Assembly (NCBI GenBank): GCA_910580015.1
Contig: CAJTVT010000028.1
Span: 1 to 37,142 of the forward strand
Source: an uncultured Lachnospiraceae bacterium
GTDB lineage: Bacteria > Bacillota > Clostridia > Lachnospirales > Lachnospiraceae
DNA length: 37,142 nt
Direction of reading: 5' to 3'
Shown here: one piece after another, positions 16,625-26,288 of the stretch
How the letters are laid out: each line of letters begins with the position of its first letter
Position numbering within the stretch: the stretch's first letter is position 1
Translations under genes and position numbers: made by a program
The notes under the pieces: model-generated
Told to the model about the DNA's origin: nothing
Database searches by the model: none
Seen by the model: the letters and a program-made list of their open reading frames with translations, nothing else

Positions 16625-17704
16625 ATGGATAAGGAAAAGATTGTAACAGGGATGTCCGGCGGCGTGGATTCTTCGGTGGCGGCATGGCTCTTAAAAGAAC
16701 AGGGATATGACGTGATCGGAGTCACCATGCAGATCTGGCAGGAGGAAGCCCAGCAGGTCCAGGAGGAACAAGCAGGTTGTTGTGGGTTATCTGCGGTGGA
16801 GGATGCTAGACGCGTGGCCGCTATGCTGGAGATTCCATATTATGTAATGAATTTTAAAGCAGAATTTCAGAAGCATGTAATGGATTATTTTGTGGCAGAG
16901 TATTTACGAGGGCGCACCCCCAATCCCTGTATTGCCTGTAACCGTTATGTGAAATGGGAATCTCTGTTAAAGCGCAGCATGGATATTGGAGCGGATTATA
17001 TTGCAACTGGGCATTATGCACGGATTGTACAGCTTGAAAATGGCAGGCTTGCGTTGAAGAAGTCTGCTTCCGTGGCCAAAGATCAGACGTATGCCCTGTA
17101 TAATCTGACACAGTATCAGCTTGCCCACACAAAGATGCCAGTGGGAGAGTATACAAAGGAAGAGATTCGCGGGATGGCAAAGAAAATCGGACTTCGCACA
17201 GCAGACAAGCCGGACAGCCAAGAGATTTGCTTTATCCCAGATCATGATTATGCAGGGTTTATTGACCGCAAGACTCATGGGAAGACGCCTCCAGCGGGAA
17301 ATTTTGTTGATGCAGAGGGCAAAGTATTAGGACAGCATAAGGGAATCACCCACTATACGGTGGGACAGCGTAAAGGACTCGGAATTGCCCTGGGAACCCC
17401 TGTATTTGTCACAGAAATACGTCCTGATACGAATGAGGTGGTGTTGGGCCAGAATGCGGATGTTTTTGGAAGCATCTTGTATGCAAACCAGTTGAATTTT
17501 ATGTCCATACCAGATTTAGAAGGGGCGATGGAGGTGACGGCGAAGATTCGTTACAGCCATCAAGGAGCACCATGTATGATTCACAAGGTGGAGCAGGACA
17601 AGGTATGTTGCGAGTTTCAAGAGCCTGTGCGTGCCATTACACCTGGACAAGCTGTGGTATTCTATCAGGGAGATATCGTGGTGGGAGGCGGGACAATTCT
17701 CTAA
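16625..17704 (+). CDS. mnmA: tRNA-specific 2-thiouridylase MnmA
   Basis: A 359-residue enzyme that thiolates U34 of tRNA for Lys, Glu and Gln, using ATP and persulfide sulfur. The PP-loop is SGGVDSS at 11-17. The catalytic cysteine pair is Cys102 (NPCIACN) and Cys202 (SQEICFIP), matching E. coli Cys102/Cys199. The C-terminal beta-barrel with the TPGQAVVFY motif is complete. Placement after iscS and iscU makes sense because IscS is a sulfur donor. A strong hairpin terminator follows at 17774-17820. The start at ATG 16625 has AGAGGAT upstream. Confidence 0.95.
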   Translation: MDKEKIVTGMSGGVDSSVAAWLLKEQGYDVIGVTMQIWQEEAQQVQEEQAGCCGLSAVEDARRVAAMLEIPYYVMNFKAEFQKHVMDYFVAEYLRGRTPNPCIACNRYVKWESLLKRSMDIGADYIATGHYARIVQLENGRLALKKSASVAKDQTYALYNLTQYQLAHTKMPVGEYTKEEIRGMAKKIGLRTADKPDSQEICFIPDHDYAGFIDRKTHGKTPPAGNFVDAEGKVLGQHKGITHYTVGQRKGLGIALGTPVFVTEIRPDTNEVVLGQNADVFGSILYANQLNFMSIPDLEGAMEVTAKIRYSHQGAPCMIHKVEQDKVCCEFQEPVRAITPGQAVVFYQGDIVVGGGTIL

Positions 17705-17773
17705 GAGCCTGTTCCGAATATACCGTTCAGGGCATTTCATAATATTCTATTTGAAATCCCAAAGAAAGAGGAA

Positions 17774-17824
17774 AAAGAAGTTGCCGCTTCATAAGTGATT
17801 ATGAGAGCGGCAGCTTCTTTTATT
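17774..17824. terminator. Bidirectional intrinsic terminator between mnmA and the M60 gene
   Basis: AAAGAAGTTGCCGCT at 17774-17788 pairs with AGCGGCAGCTTCTTT (with one G-T), and an inner TCATAA/TTATGA stem continues around a GTGA loop. TTTT follows on the plus strand, and the A-rich stretch before 17774 gives a T-rich exit on the minus strand. It therefore serves both convergent genes. Confidence 0.85.
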
Positions 17825-17857
17825 AATCTTAAGTTGAAAGTTCCTGTAATGGCAAAT

Positions 17858-20800
17858 TTACTTTATTGTGATTTTAAACACGACTTTCTTGCCAGTGCCA
17901 TCTGTGGAAGCAGCAGTAATCTTTACGGTCTTTCCTTTCTTTACACCTTTCGCAATTTTTACTTTAGCGGAAGCTGCTGTTTTACCGCTTCCTTTTACAG
18001 TTGCAATTTTTGTATTGGAAGAAGTCCATTTCAGCGTTTGGTTCACAGGCTTTCCACCCTTGGTAGTGACCTTCGTCTTTAGGGTGATGCTCTTGTTTGC
18101 TTTGGATTTTATGCTTTTGCTGCTTTTTGCTGTAATTTTTGAGACAGAACCCTTCATAATATGAACCGTTGTCTTTGCAGTAACTTTTCCATTTGTGGTT
18201 GAAACCGTAACGACAACCTTTTTATTGGCGCCTTTCTTCAAAGGTTTGACAACGCCTTTGCTGGTAATTTTTGCATATTTCGGATTTGAAATCTTCCAAA
18301 CAAGCTTCTGATTACTATATTTCTTGGGCACAATCTCTAGTTCATTTTTTAAGTTGATCGATTTGCCATATGCAATCTGGTATTTTTTAGCGTTAAATAT
18401 CAATTTGGTAATAGAAGCAGGCTCCTTTTTCAGTGCCTTCTGCGCTTTTTTCAGGGCATTTGCCAAGCTTTGCAATTCTTTTGCTGTCATAGCCTCTTTT
18501 TGTTCTTCTGTCAAGTTCTTGACATCATTGTATGCTTTTACAAATGCATTCCAGGTGGTTTTTGTATACTTACCTTGACCAGCCTTTATCAGAGGCTTTG
18601 CGCTTGACTGTGCTGCCTTTAAATCCTGTTTTGCTTTTTCTTTTGCTTTCTTCTCGGCTTCATCCTCGTCATTTCCACCAGTTTGACTCAGCTCCCAGCC
18701 AGCATACAGTGTGATGTCGCCAGTCACGGTTTCTTTACTGAAATCATATTCATTCTTGCAGGCTGCTTCCGTATACCATTTTCCAGTAAACTTGTAGCCA
18801 GGTCTGTCTGGAGCCTCCGTCACAGCTTGTGCAGAATTGCCAGAAACTACATACTGTGTGATCACATTTGCTCCATCGTAATTCCAATGGAAGGTGACAA
18901 TATGCTGGATTGTGCGGTGATCCAATGCTTCCTGTAAAGCAGCTTTGGCAGCCTCGATCTCTGCTGTGCTTGTGCAGTTTTCCATGGCTGCTTTTGCATC
19001 AGCGATTGCATTCTGCAACACCTGCCAGTCCTCTTCTAGATAATCTTTCGGATCTGCTTTTTCTGCTGTTTCGATCAAGGTCTCCAATGCGGTGATCGCG
19101 GTCAACATTTCCTGATTTGCAGCCAAATATCCCTGTTCTACCTCATTTGATGCGATTTCTTTTGTAAAATGTGCGGTGATCTCTTGGATCACAGCATAGT
19201 CGTTTTGACCATTTACAACCCGCAACTGTAGATAATGCCCCAGCCTACCGTCTGGATCCGCAGATTCTGGAAGTGTTAATGTCACCCAACGATTTTGTTC
19301 TGGAGGATTGGTAACAATCTCTGTTACCGTCTTTTCAATGCCAGACACTGGATTTTGTTCAATTTCATATGCTTCCTTATTATATTGATCGCCAGCTACC
19401 AACTGATACCCATTCACATGTCCGTTTGATCCAGCGCCTGTTTGCAGAAACTTGATCTCAGTGCAAAGAGAAAGATCTCGTTCAAAGCCCACGGTCAACA
19501 AAGCAGGATGATCCTCTGATACGGTAAATCGGTCTCCATCATATTGACTGTGCCACTTTGTGTCCTCATTTTTATCAATGGCATATGTGGCAGGTCCATC
19601 ATTGGGATATGGTGCTTTGCCACTCTGCTCTGTATTTGCCCATGCTCCTGTAAATTTAGCCTCTTCATCGATCCTGTCTGGCAGGTTTACAGTAGATGTG
19701 ACTGCTTGCTGAATTCCATCTGGAAATGTCACAGTAGCTGTAATCTCTGCTGTACCTGTACCAATAAAGCGTACAGTTCCCGTTTTGTCAACGTATGCTA
19801 CCTGTGGGTTCGAAGAAATCCAGGTAATTTCTGATTTCTTATCTGTCTCATTGCGGAACAGTAAGTTTAATTTTACAGGATCTTTTGCAGTAAATACCTC
19901 TACGTTAGTAGGACTGATACGCAGTCTGCTCTTTGAGGGTTTGATACGGCTGATTTTTGCCGTAGCGCCAGAAGTACAGGAAAAAGCGATTCTTCCATTT
20001 GTACTATAATTTCCTGCACCTACAACCTTTTCAAAAGCCATTTGCTCATTGACGAACAGGGAGTACTTGCCATCTGCGGTCCATGTGACTTTTACGTGAG
20101 TCTCAGCCTGATCTTCTGGGGCTGAAATTCTGTCTCCATGATAGTAGTCGTTTGTTCCGTCAAATCGCTGCCAATACCAGCCGCCATCTTCAAATCCCAT
20201 GTACATGCCGTATGCATTGTTGTCTGCTTCTTTGTAGTCCAGATATACGCCGAATCTAGCACCTTTGCCGGTATACTGTAAGTCAAATTCAAATTCTCCG
20301 TCTTTTGTAAAATCAAACGTCTCCATACTATAAAATGTAGCTGGGGAATTGAGGTAACCTGCACCTGTCAAAGTCAGCGTCTTGTCTGCAATCTGCATTC
20401 CAGAAGATGCAGATAGAAGTCCTTTTATCCAGTCATCCTCATAAATTTCAGGAGGCAGATTCAGCACTAAGGCTTCTTTTTGTTTCAACAAGTTATCCGT
20501 TGCTGCTTTGATAAGAATGGCGCCGCTTCCCTCATACTGCTCGTTTGGTTGGCCTGGCAGATATGTCTTGGCTTCCTCCAAGGCATCCCAATAGGCAGCC
20601 CAGGATTCCTTTGTGTAATCTTCTTCCTTCAACTGTACACATTGGTCGATCAGCGCTTGCAGTTTGGCCTCCGCTTCACGGACTGTTTCAGGCTTTCCAA
20701 GGCCCTTCTCAGCGGCAAGCAATTCCTGTTTTACCTCCGTGATTTCTTGGATAGAGGTTTCGTTAGCAGTTAAAGCAGTTACCCGGCGAGCCTCCTTGAT

Positions 20801-23800
20801 GGCGTCTTGCAGTCGTTTCCAATTTGCAGGGGCATAGTCTTTTTCATCTAAATTGCTGATGCGTTGTTCTACCTCTGAAAGTACCTCTGATAATTTATGC
20901 TTCTCTATATCAACTGTCTCGTCTCCAAGCTGTGCGTCTGTCTTAATCTGATCCAGTTTCGTCTTTGCCGCTGCCAATGCAGTCTCAACACCTGCTATGC
21001 TGGTTGCCTGTTCAATTGCCAATTTTCCTTCTGCAATTGCCCGTTTTAGTTCTACTTTCTCATTATGACGGTAATCTTCTGGGTTCTTATATGCTTCCAA
21101 TGCAGCCTTAGCTTCCGCTTTCTTCTCATTGAGCTGTGCTGCTGTTTGATCCTGCTTGGTAGGAATTGCGTCTAGCTGTTCCTTCGCATGTTCCAGCGCT
21201 GCCTGGATGCCAGAAATGTTCATGGCTGCGTCTATGGCTGTTTTTCCTTCTGCTATAGCAGCTGTCCGTTTGGTTTTCCCATCATTATCATAATTGTTGG
21301 CATTTGTATATGCTTCAAGCTCTGTCTTGTTGTCTTGTTTTATGATATCCAATGCGTCAGAAATCTCCTTTACGCTGGATTTCACATATACATTACAAGC
21401 CATAACTTCTGTTCCATCTTCTTTCAGAGCTTTTACCACGGTCTGGCCAGTACCCTTCGCTGTGATTACGCCCCAGTCATCTACGGTTGCCACTGTGGCA
21501 TTTCCAGAAGTCCAGTTCAATTTGTCATTTCCTGCCTGCGTCAATGTCAGATTGCCAAATCCTGTTGCCTTGTCATTTTGCACTAAAAAGAGATCTTTTT
21601 TATTATTTTGGTTGCCAAATCTTGCCTTGGACAAGATTATTTGACCACTTCCAGAAGTGCGAAATTCCAGTCTGTGGATTCCAGCAAGATCCATAGAGAA
21701 GGCGTCCTGTGTATCTCCAGTTTCTGTGTCAAAATGATACAACTGTTTCCCATCACCAGAAACAGTTAATGTTCCATTGCCTGTAACGTTGACCTTTGAG
21801 GTAAAGGTGTCAAATTCTTTCCCAGTTAAATCTGCGGTAACATTCGTACCTGCTGGTATTGTAACCGTCTTAGTGGAAGTATCTTTCTTTACCCCAGACC
21901 ATGTGCCAAGATTTAAGTCGGACAGATAATTTTCTGGGTTCTCTTTTTCATATTTGGAATAGAGATAAAATTCTGCTGCGGATGCAAATTGCGAGTTTCC
22001 ACCCCCTGCCGAAGAAAGAACAGTAATCCGGATTCTCCTTGCATTAGGTGCTTCAAACTCTGCACTTTTCATAGTTTTGTCGTCTGCCCATTTCGTATTT
22101 TCCAGGACTTTCGTAAAATTATCTCCATCGGTATCTGTGCTGTAAGAAATATCACAGGTTAAGATAATTCCATTCGATCCACCCGATTGTCTTGGTACAT
22201 ATTCCAATTTGCCAATGTCTGTATTTTCACTTAAAGTGATGGTGTAATTGTTTTGATGATCATTGATAATGTGACCGTTCCAATTTGAATGCCAATAGGT
22301 ATTCGGATCGTCATCCAGAGCTTTTTCTGGGCCTTCCCCGCTTTGATGGCTATCGGCTGTTCCGGTCAGTCCTTTTACTTTTTCATATCCATAGATGGTC
22401 TGCTCATGTCCTATCAATCGTCCATAAGCCCTGTCATATACATCCTGATCCTTCTGGTTCAGATGTGCATATGCTGTGGATAAGATCTGTTTTGCGTTAT
22501 GGAAATGACTCTCTATTTCCAGGTCATCCATCTGCATATGCGACAACAAATAGTCGGAATAGGATGCCATCATGGAATAGTATGCAAAATCCTGTTGCTC
22601 ATTATCCCAACTATCCCGCATGAGACCTTTGTCCGTCATCACAAAAGTAGCTTTCACCATGCCAGTTGTCTCATCCATCTCTGGATTTGTAACAGCAAAT
22701 GCTGAGAGAACATTTTTGGTATACTGACTGGTAAACCGCATTCTTCCCAACTCATTCAAATTAATATAACTGATCTCCAGCTTAGAATTGATGGGGAAGT
22801 TGTACTGTTTCTCAAATATGGGCTGTTTGCCTGTTCCAGACAGGGATTTTTTCTCAAGCTCTTTTCCCTGCGGATCCAAGATGCGAACCGTAATGTAAGT
22901 CTGATTAGGGAAGTACATATGAGGTTCCGTATTGTTGATCCGGAAGTTTATTTTCTCCTTTGCAGTATCTAAGGAAAGGGCTGCAACTTCTACATCAGCC
23001 ATGCCAAGAAGTCGGATCTGCGCGTCATCCACCAAGGGATTTCCTTCTATTTTGTGATATGCCAGTTCTTTGTTGACAAATTCATTACTACCTGTCTTAT
23101 ATGCTACCAGATATTCATTGTTGTATTGATATCCACCGTCTCTTGGCGTCGGAAGTTCCACTTCGTATATGCCGACGGGAAGTTCTAGCTGATATTCTTT
23201 TTTATCTTCCTGGATGGTCAGTTCTGCGGCGATTTTTTCACCATTTTTGATCAAGATTTTTTTGCCTTTGACCTTGGTGATATCATCCATGGATAAGCTT
23301 AACTTCACGTTGGACTTATAATGAAACTCTGCCAAATCATCTGTGCTTACCAGACTGTAAATGCCGTTCATGGTCAGACCTTTTTTGGCCAATTGTCCAC
23401 GCACAGTTTCCGCTTCTGTATCATTTGGAATCAGATTCCGCAAATAATACAGCATCGGAAGGTCACTATCGTAAATCTCATCTTCTAATATTTCAGATGG
23501 ACGGATATGCCAGCCCTCAAAGTATGGGATTACATTAAACCCGCCTGATTCACTGAAAATCTCTGTGAGCGTATCAGAAGAGGGTTTGTGTTTCTGATTC
23601 TCATCATAATATTTGCGAACGTCCGTATGCATGGCTGCCACAGCCTGCTCTGGACCAATGCGATCCAGTAAGTTGACAAACATAAACAGCGATTTATCAT
23701 ACTCTTTTTGTCCCTCTGTTATGTCATTAAATGTGTTTACATTATTTCTTAATTTTTCTGCGGCCTTTCCAATCGTATTGAAAGCATCCAGATACGTTGC

Positions 23801-25186
23801 ACCCTTGCCTTCCAAAAGCCATCCCAGGTCTTCCTCCTCTCGGTACAGCTTTTCAAAATAATATCCCATAATATTATTCGTTGTCTCTACAAAAGAATTT
23901 TCCTGGCGGGCTATGGCACCCTCATATCCATGACCGAACTCATGTAAGGACACCCAGGCTTTGCACAGATAAGCAGCAAGGCTGTCTTGATTTGTAGCAC
24001 TATGATCGTTGCTGTAGTAAGCAAATCCTACGCCGTGCTTATTGGCCTTAATAAAGAATTTTGCGCGCACATTCTGGTTATAAGGTTCTTTCGCATAAAA
24101 ATCCAATCCAGAAAACTTGTCATACTGTTTTACAAATGATGCGTACCATTCCAGCATTTCATCGATTGTGCCAAAGGAATAGGAAGGATATTTTGCATCC
24201 TGATAATGGATGATATGCTTTTTATCTTTTACAGGAACCAGAAACGTTGCCGCATCTCCTTCGATGATCCCATAGGGAGCATTTGATTTATCCCAGCCGG
24301 CAAAAAATGCTTCCTCATCATCGCCATAACGGTAATAGGGAATGGAATGGAGAGCATCGTTCCACTTTACTTCAATGATCGGCTTTACGGTTGTATTTTT
24401 GGGAGTATAGATAAATGGAACGCTGTCCACGCTCTGTAGTTCTGTCGTCTTATTTCCAGCTTTATCCTGCACATAGCACTTATTCTTAACCGTGATCCAA
24501 TCCCCATTCCCTGGAAGATTTACGCTGCTTCTGTTATCATCATAAGCAGACTCTGTGCCATCTTTTTCCATGAAAACTAAGTTCTCAGTATATGCATCAT
24601 TATTTAACAGCTTCAAGGTCAAAGCGTCGTTAAACTCATCATGGTTGACCAGACGAATCGTAAGCGTTTCATTCGCAGGAAGCCAGAACCCAAGATTTTG
24701 CCTATCATGGTCGTACCCTCTGCCAAATCCAATATTTGTCAAATGAGATGCATTTGGCAGCGTATACAATTCTCGCTTAATATTCTTTTTTGATGCGTCT
24801 GTACTATCTTTTTCTAAGACAGTTACAGTTGTTTGATGGGATGTGGTATTCCCATCTGAGTCAGTCACTTTATAGGTGATTGTCTGATCTCCCAACTTAG
24901 AGGTATCTACAGAACCTTCCTGTATAATACTTTTTGTTAAATCGCCGTCCTCCTGGTCATCCGCAAACACTTTATTCCGACTGTCCTCATAGTCAAAGGT
25001 GTCCCCCTTGTAAATCCAAGTCTGGACTGGTCCAGATAATACGGGTGCACGGTAGGCGTCAAACCCGCTCGCCGAAGTTTCTGTTGGTTTTGATTCTCCA
25101 GCTGCATTCACGCTCATGTCTGGCGGGGACCCCACAATCATTATGGCTGCCAAAAACATAGCGCATCCTCTTTTCAAATAACCCAT
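17858..25186 (-). CDS. Giant secreted multi-domain M60 (enhancin-like) peptidase, putative mucin-binding protein
   Basis: This 2442-residue protein has a signal peptide (about 1-29, ending VNAAG). Domains in order: an Ig/cadherin-like domain (about 48-124); a peptidase M60 unit (about 135-470) with HEFGH at 415-419 and Glu434 in VETTNN as the third gluzincin ligand; a long linker with beta regions; an F5/8 type C (CBM32-like) domain (about 938-1080); a Big-2-like segment near 1190-1265; helical FIVAR-like repeats (about 1270-1575); a lectin-like beta domain (about 1580-1752); Big-2 (about 1755-1835); a second F5/8-like domain (about 1840-2005); FIVAR; an InlB/Listeria-Bacteroides repeat (about 2095-2165); FIVAR; and two Lys-rich Big-2 domains to the end. 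There is no LPXTG sorting signal. Known M60 enzymes cleave O-glycosylated mucin-type substrates, so mucus attack is inferred. Boundaries are approximate. Confidence 0.88.
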   Translation of the reverse strand: MGYLKRGCAMFLAAIMIVGSPPDMSVNAAGESKPTETSASGFDAYRAPVLSGPVQTWIYKGDTFDYEDSRNKVFADDQEDGDLTKSIIQEGSVDTSKLGDQTITYKVTDSDGNTTSHQTTVTVLEKDSTDASKKNIKRELYTLPNASHLTNIGFGRGYDHDRQNLGFWLPANETLTIRLVNHDEFNDALTLKLLNNDAYTENLVFMEKDGTESAYDDNRSSVNLPGNGDWITVKNKCYVQDKAGNKTTELQSVDSVPFIYTPKNTTVKPIIEVKWNDALHSIPYYRYGDDEEAFFAGWDKSNAPYGIIEGDAATFLVPVKDKKHIIHYQDAKYPSYSFGTIDEMLEWYASFVKQYDKFSGLDFYAKEPYNQNVRAKFFIKANKHGVGFAYYSNDHSATNQDSLAAYLCKAWVSLHEFGHGYEGAIARQENSFVETTNNIMGYYFEKLYREEEDLGWLLEGKGATYLDAFNTIGKAAEKLRNNVNTFNDITEGQKEYDKSLFMFVNLLDRIGPEQAVAAMHTDVRKYYDENQKHKPSSDTLTEIFSESGGFNVIPYFEGWHIRPSEILEDEIYDSDLPMLYYLRNLIPNDTEAETVRGQLAKKGLTMNGIYSLVSTDDLAEFHYKSNVKLSLSMDDITKVKGKKILIKNGEKIAAELTIQEDKKEYQLELPVGIYEVELPTPRDGGYQYNNEYLVAYKTGSNEFVNKELAYHKIEGNPLVDDAQIRLLGMADVEVAALSLDTAKEKINFRINNTEPHMYFPNQTYITVRILDPQGKELEKKSLSGTGKQPIFEKQYNFPINSKLEISYINLNELGRMRFTSQYTKNVLSAFAVTNPEMDETTGMVKATFVMTDKGLMRDSWDNEQQDFAYYSMMASYSDYLLSHMQMDDLEIESHFHNAKQILSTAYAHLNQKDQDVYDRAYGRLIGHEQTIYGYEKVKGLTGTADSHQSGEGPEKALDDDPNTYWHSNWNGHIINDHQNNYTITLSENTDIGKLEYVPRQSGGSNGIILTCDISYSTDTDGDNFTKVLENTKWADDKTMKSAEFEAPNARRIRITVLSSAGGGNSQFASAAEFYLYSKYEKENPENYLSDLNLGTWSGVKKDTSTKTVTIPAGTNVTADLTGKEFDTFTSKVNVTGNGTLTVSGDGKQLYHFDTETGDTQDAFSMDLAGIHRLEFRTSGSGQIILSKARFGNQNNKKDLFLVQNDKATGFGNLTLTQAGNDKLNWTSGNATVATVDDWGVITAKGTGQTVVKALKEDGTEVMACNVYVKSSVKEISDALDIIKQDNKTELEAYTNANNYDNDGKTKRTAAIAEGKTAIDAAMNISGIQAALEHAKEQLDAIPTKQDQTAAQLNEKKAEAKAALEAYKNPEDYRHNEKVELKRAIAEGKLAIEQATSIAGVETALAAAKTKLDQIKTDAQLGDETVDIEKHKLSEVLSEVEQRISNLDEKDYAPANWKRLQDAIKEARRVTALTANETSIQEITEVKQELLAAEKGLGKPETVREAEAKLQALIDQCVQLKEEDYTKESWAAYWDALEEAKTYLPGQPNEQYEGSGAILIKAATDNLLKQKEALVLNLPPEIYEDDWIKGLLSASSGMQIADKTLTLTGAGYLNSPATFYSMETFDFTKDGEFEFDLQYTGKGARFGVYLDYKEADNNAYGMYMGFEDGGWYWQRFDGTNDYYHGDRISAPEDQAETHVKVTWTADGKYSLFVNEQMAFEKVVGAGNYSTNGRIAFSCTSGATAKISRIKPSKSRLRISPTNVEVFTAKDPVKLNLLFRNETDKKSEITWISSNPQVAYVDKTGTVRFIGTGTAEITATVTFPDGIQQAVTSTVNLPDRIDEEAKFTGAWANTEQSGKAPYPNDGPATYAIDKNEDTKWHSQYDGDRFTVSEDHPALLTVGFERDLSLCTEIKFLQTGAGSNGHVNGYQLVAGDQYNKEAYEIEQNPVSGIEKTVTEIVTNPPEQNRWVTLTLPESADPDGRLGHYLQLRVVNGQNDYAVIQEITAHFTKEIASNEVEQGYLAANQEMLTAITALETLIETAEKADPKDYLEEDWQVLQNAIADAKAAMENCTSTAEIEAAKAALQEALDHRTIQHIVTFHWNYDGANVITQYVVSGNSAQAVTEAPDRPGYKFTGKWYTEAACKNEYDFSKETVTGDITLYAGWELSQTGGNDEDEAEKKAKEKAKQDLKAAQSSAKPLIKAGQGKYTKTTWNAFVKAYNDVKNLTEEQKEAMTAKELQSLANALKKAQKALKKEPASITKLIFNAKKYQIAYGKSINLKNELEIVPKKYSNQKLVWKISNPKYAKITSKGVVKPLKKGANKKVVVTVSTTNGKVTAKTTVHIMKGSVSKITAKSSKSIKSKANKSITLKTKVTTKGGKPVNQTLKWTSSNTKIATVKGSGKTAASAKVKIAKGVKKGKTVKITAASTDGTGKKVVFKITIK

Positions 25187-25199
25187 AATATTACATTAT

Positions 25200-25206
25200 C
25201 CTCCTT
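25200..25206 (-). promoter_or_regulatory. Unusually distant ribosome binding site of the M60 gene
   Basis: AAGGAGG on the minus strand lies 13 bases before the ATG at 25186, longer than the usual 5-9. No alternative in-frame ATG, GTG or TTG lies between them, because an in-frame TAA is met first. The start at 25186 is therefore kept, with a long spacing that could lower translation. Confidence 0.5.
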
Positions 25207-25237
25207 TTTCTATGCAAATTCTTAGCTACATATTTTC

Positions 25238-25266
25238 AGTATAAATACATTACAGCAAAATGGCAA
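25238..25266 (-). promoter_or_regulatory. Promoter of the M60 peptidase gene
   Basis: On the minus strand, TTGCCA (complement of 25261-25266) is followed by a 17-base spacer and TATACT (complement of 25238-25243). The leader would be about 45 bases. This shows that the gene can be transcribed independently of the hemerythrin gene upstream. Confidence 0.6.
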
Positions 25267-25358
25267 CCAATTTCCGTAAGGTTTTGTAAAATGCGTTCTA
25301 TAAATAAAAACATGACGAAGATTTGTAAATGGCACATCATGAACTCTTCACATAGAGA

Positions 25359-25396
25359 GAGGGAACCATCTCACCGTCTGGTTTGATGATTCCCTC
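25359..25396. terminator. Hairpin downstream of the hemerythrin gene
   Basis: GAGGGAACCATC (25359-25370) pairs with GATGATTCCCTC (25385-25396) with one mismatch. TTTT follows on the plus strand. On the minus strand the exit is TCTCT, so it would be a modest terminator for the hemerythrin transcript. Confidence 0.55.
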
Positions 25397-25423
25397 TTTT
25401 ATGTATCTCAAAGGATCGTATTT

Positions 25424-25825
25424 TTATTTCTGTACATATTTCATGTCAACTTCTAAAATATGGTTGATCAGCCAAGTGCCAAGAAAATTTAACAAAGATT
25501 CTACCGTTTCATTCTGCCCCTTAAAATCACTTTCTATGGAATCTAAATCAAACGCCATCAAACGGTCTTCAAATGCACGGTGCTGAGCGGCATGTTGTTT
25601 GAGCTCAGCATATCCAATACTCTGCTGATATTCTTCCTCGTGAGAGAAATGTGTCCTGGTGTAGTTAATTAACTCAGAGATCAAATGGAGCAGGCTGTCT
25701 GATTTATCCTGTAGTATGTCGTTGTTTAATAGTTCATAGGTCTCCTGGGCAAGTTCAAATAATCTGGTATGTTCCTGGTCAATTTTTTCTATTCCAGTGT
25801 AATATTCTGGTTTCATTTCAAACAT
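25424..25825 (-). CDS. Bacteriohemerythrin
   Basis: A 133-residue four-helix hemerythrin with the full diiron ligand set: His19 (DQEHTRLFEL), His59 and Glu63 (HFSHEEEY), His78 and His82 (HAAQHRAFEDR), His122 and Asp127 (NHILEVDMKY). Such proteins bind O2 reversibly. In anaerobes they are thought to scavenge or sense oxygen or to store iron. It is a single-domain form without a fused chemoreceptor or phosphodiesterase. GGAGGAG precedes the ATG. A possible promoter, TTGATT-17-TAATAT, lies upstream (complement of 25863-25891). It is transcribed towards the M60 gene but has its own hairpin terminator. Confidence 0.93.
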   Translation of the reverse strand: MFEMKPEYYTGIEKIDQEHTRLFELAQETYELLNNDILQDKSDSLLHLISELINYTRTHFSHEEEYQQSIGYAELKQHAAQHRAFEDRLMAFDLDSIESDFKGQNETVESLLNFLGTWLINHILEVDMKYVQK

Positions 25826-25862
25826 GTTTTTCTCCTCCTTTATGAGTTTCGCATTCTATTTC

Positions 25863-25891
25863 ATATTACTTCCTTTTCTTGGTAAAATCAA
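25863..25891 (-). promoter_or_regulatory. Probable promoter of the hemerythrin gene
   Basis: On the minus strand, TTGATT (complement of 25886-25891), a 17-base spacer and TAATAT (complement of 25863-25868) form a moderate sigma-A-type promoter about 38 bases before the start codon. Confidence 0.4.
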
Positions 25892-25990
25892 GTTAAAAAA
25901 TAAGATCTTTATTCAGAAATGAAAAACGGAAATCACACTTGAGGGTGTAAGGTTTGGCAGCACATTTGAGCAGGTGTAAAGAAGTCTGTA

Positions 25991-26014
25991 TTGCCTGATT
26001 TTTGGCAATTTTTT
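25991..26014 (+). terminator. Small stem followed by a T run in the divergent spacer
   Basis: TTGCC (25991-25995) pairs with GGCAA (26004-26008), followed by six T residues. It lies within the 463-base spacer between the divergent hemerythrin and repeat-protein genes, where no plus-strand gene is visible to end. It may be the relic of a lost gene. Nearby, two similar stretches (ACTTGAGGGTGTAAGG and ATTTGAGCAGGTGTAAAG, about 25937-25982) hint at a short duplication. Confidence 0.3.
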
Positions 26015-26079
26015 CATTGCCAATGTCAAATTTCATTGAGAAGGACAAAATGCGTTGAGAGTGAAAAAGTAATCTTCAG

Positions 26080-26108
26080 TTAACAAAAAATACCATTGCG
26101 CTTATAAT
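26080..26108 (+). promoter_or_regulatory. Promoter of the Cys/His-repeat protein gene
   Basis: TTAACA at 26080-26085, a spacer of exactly 17 bases, and a perfect TATAAT at 26103-26108. Transcription would begin near 26115, giving a purine-rich leader of about 175 bases before the ATG at 26289. I could not match this leader to a known riboswitch. Confidence 0.65.
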
Positions 26109-26288
26109 CTGACTTAAGGCAGGAGGATGGATTGTACAAAAGAAATGGAAGGGGGCAGTAGAGATACGTGAGGAAGCAGTGGAAGGAAGGACATTCATAA
26201 TCGGGCCAGATTTGGGCAAGTGTGGGTGTGCCTGAAAGCCATTCCAGATTCTTGCCGGAAGCCATAGAGGATAAGAAAGGAGATCAAT

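Noticed and set aside
26109..26288. Cyclic-di-GMP or other known riboswitch in the leader
   Set aside because: I compared it with the conserved cores I know (for example GGGACGCAAAGC of c-di-GMP-I) and found no match.
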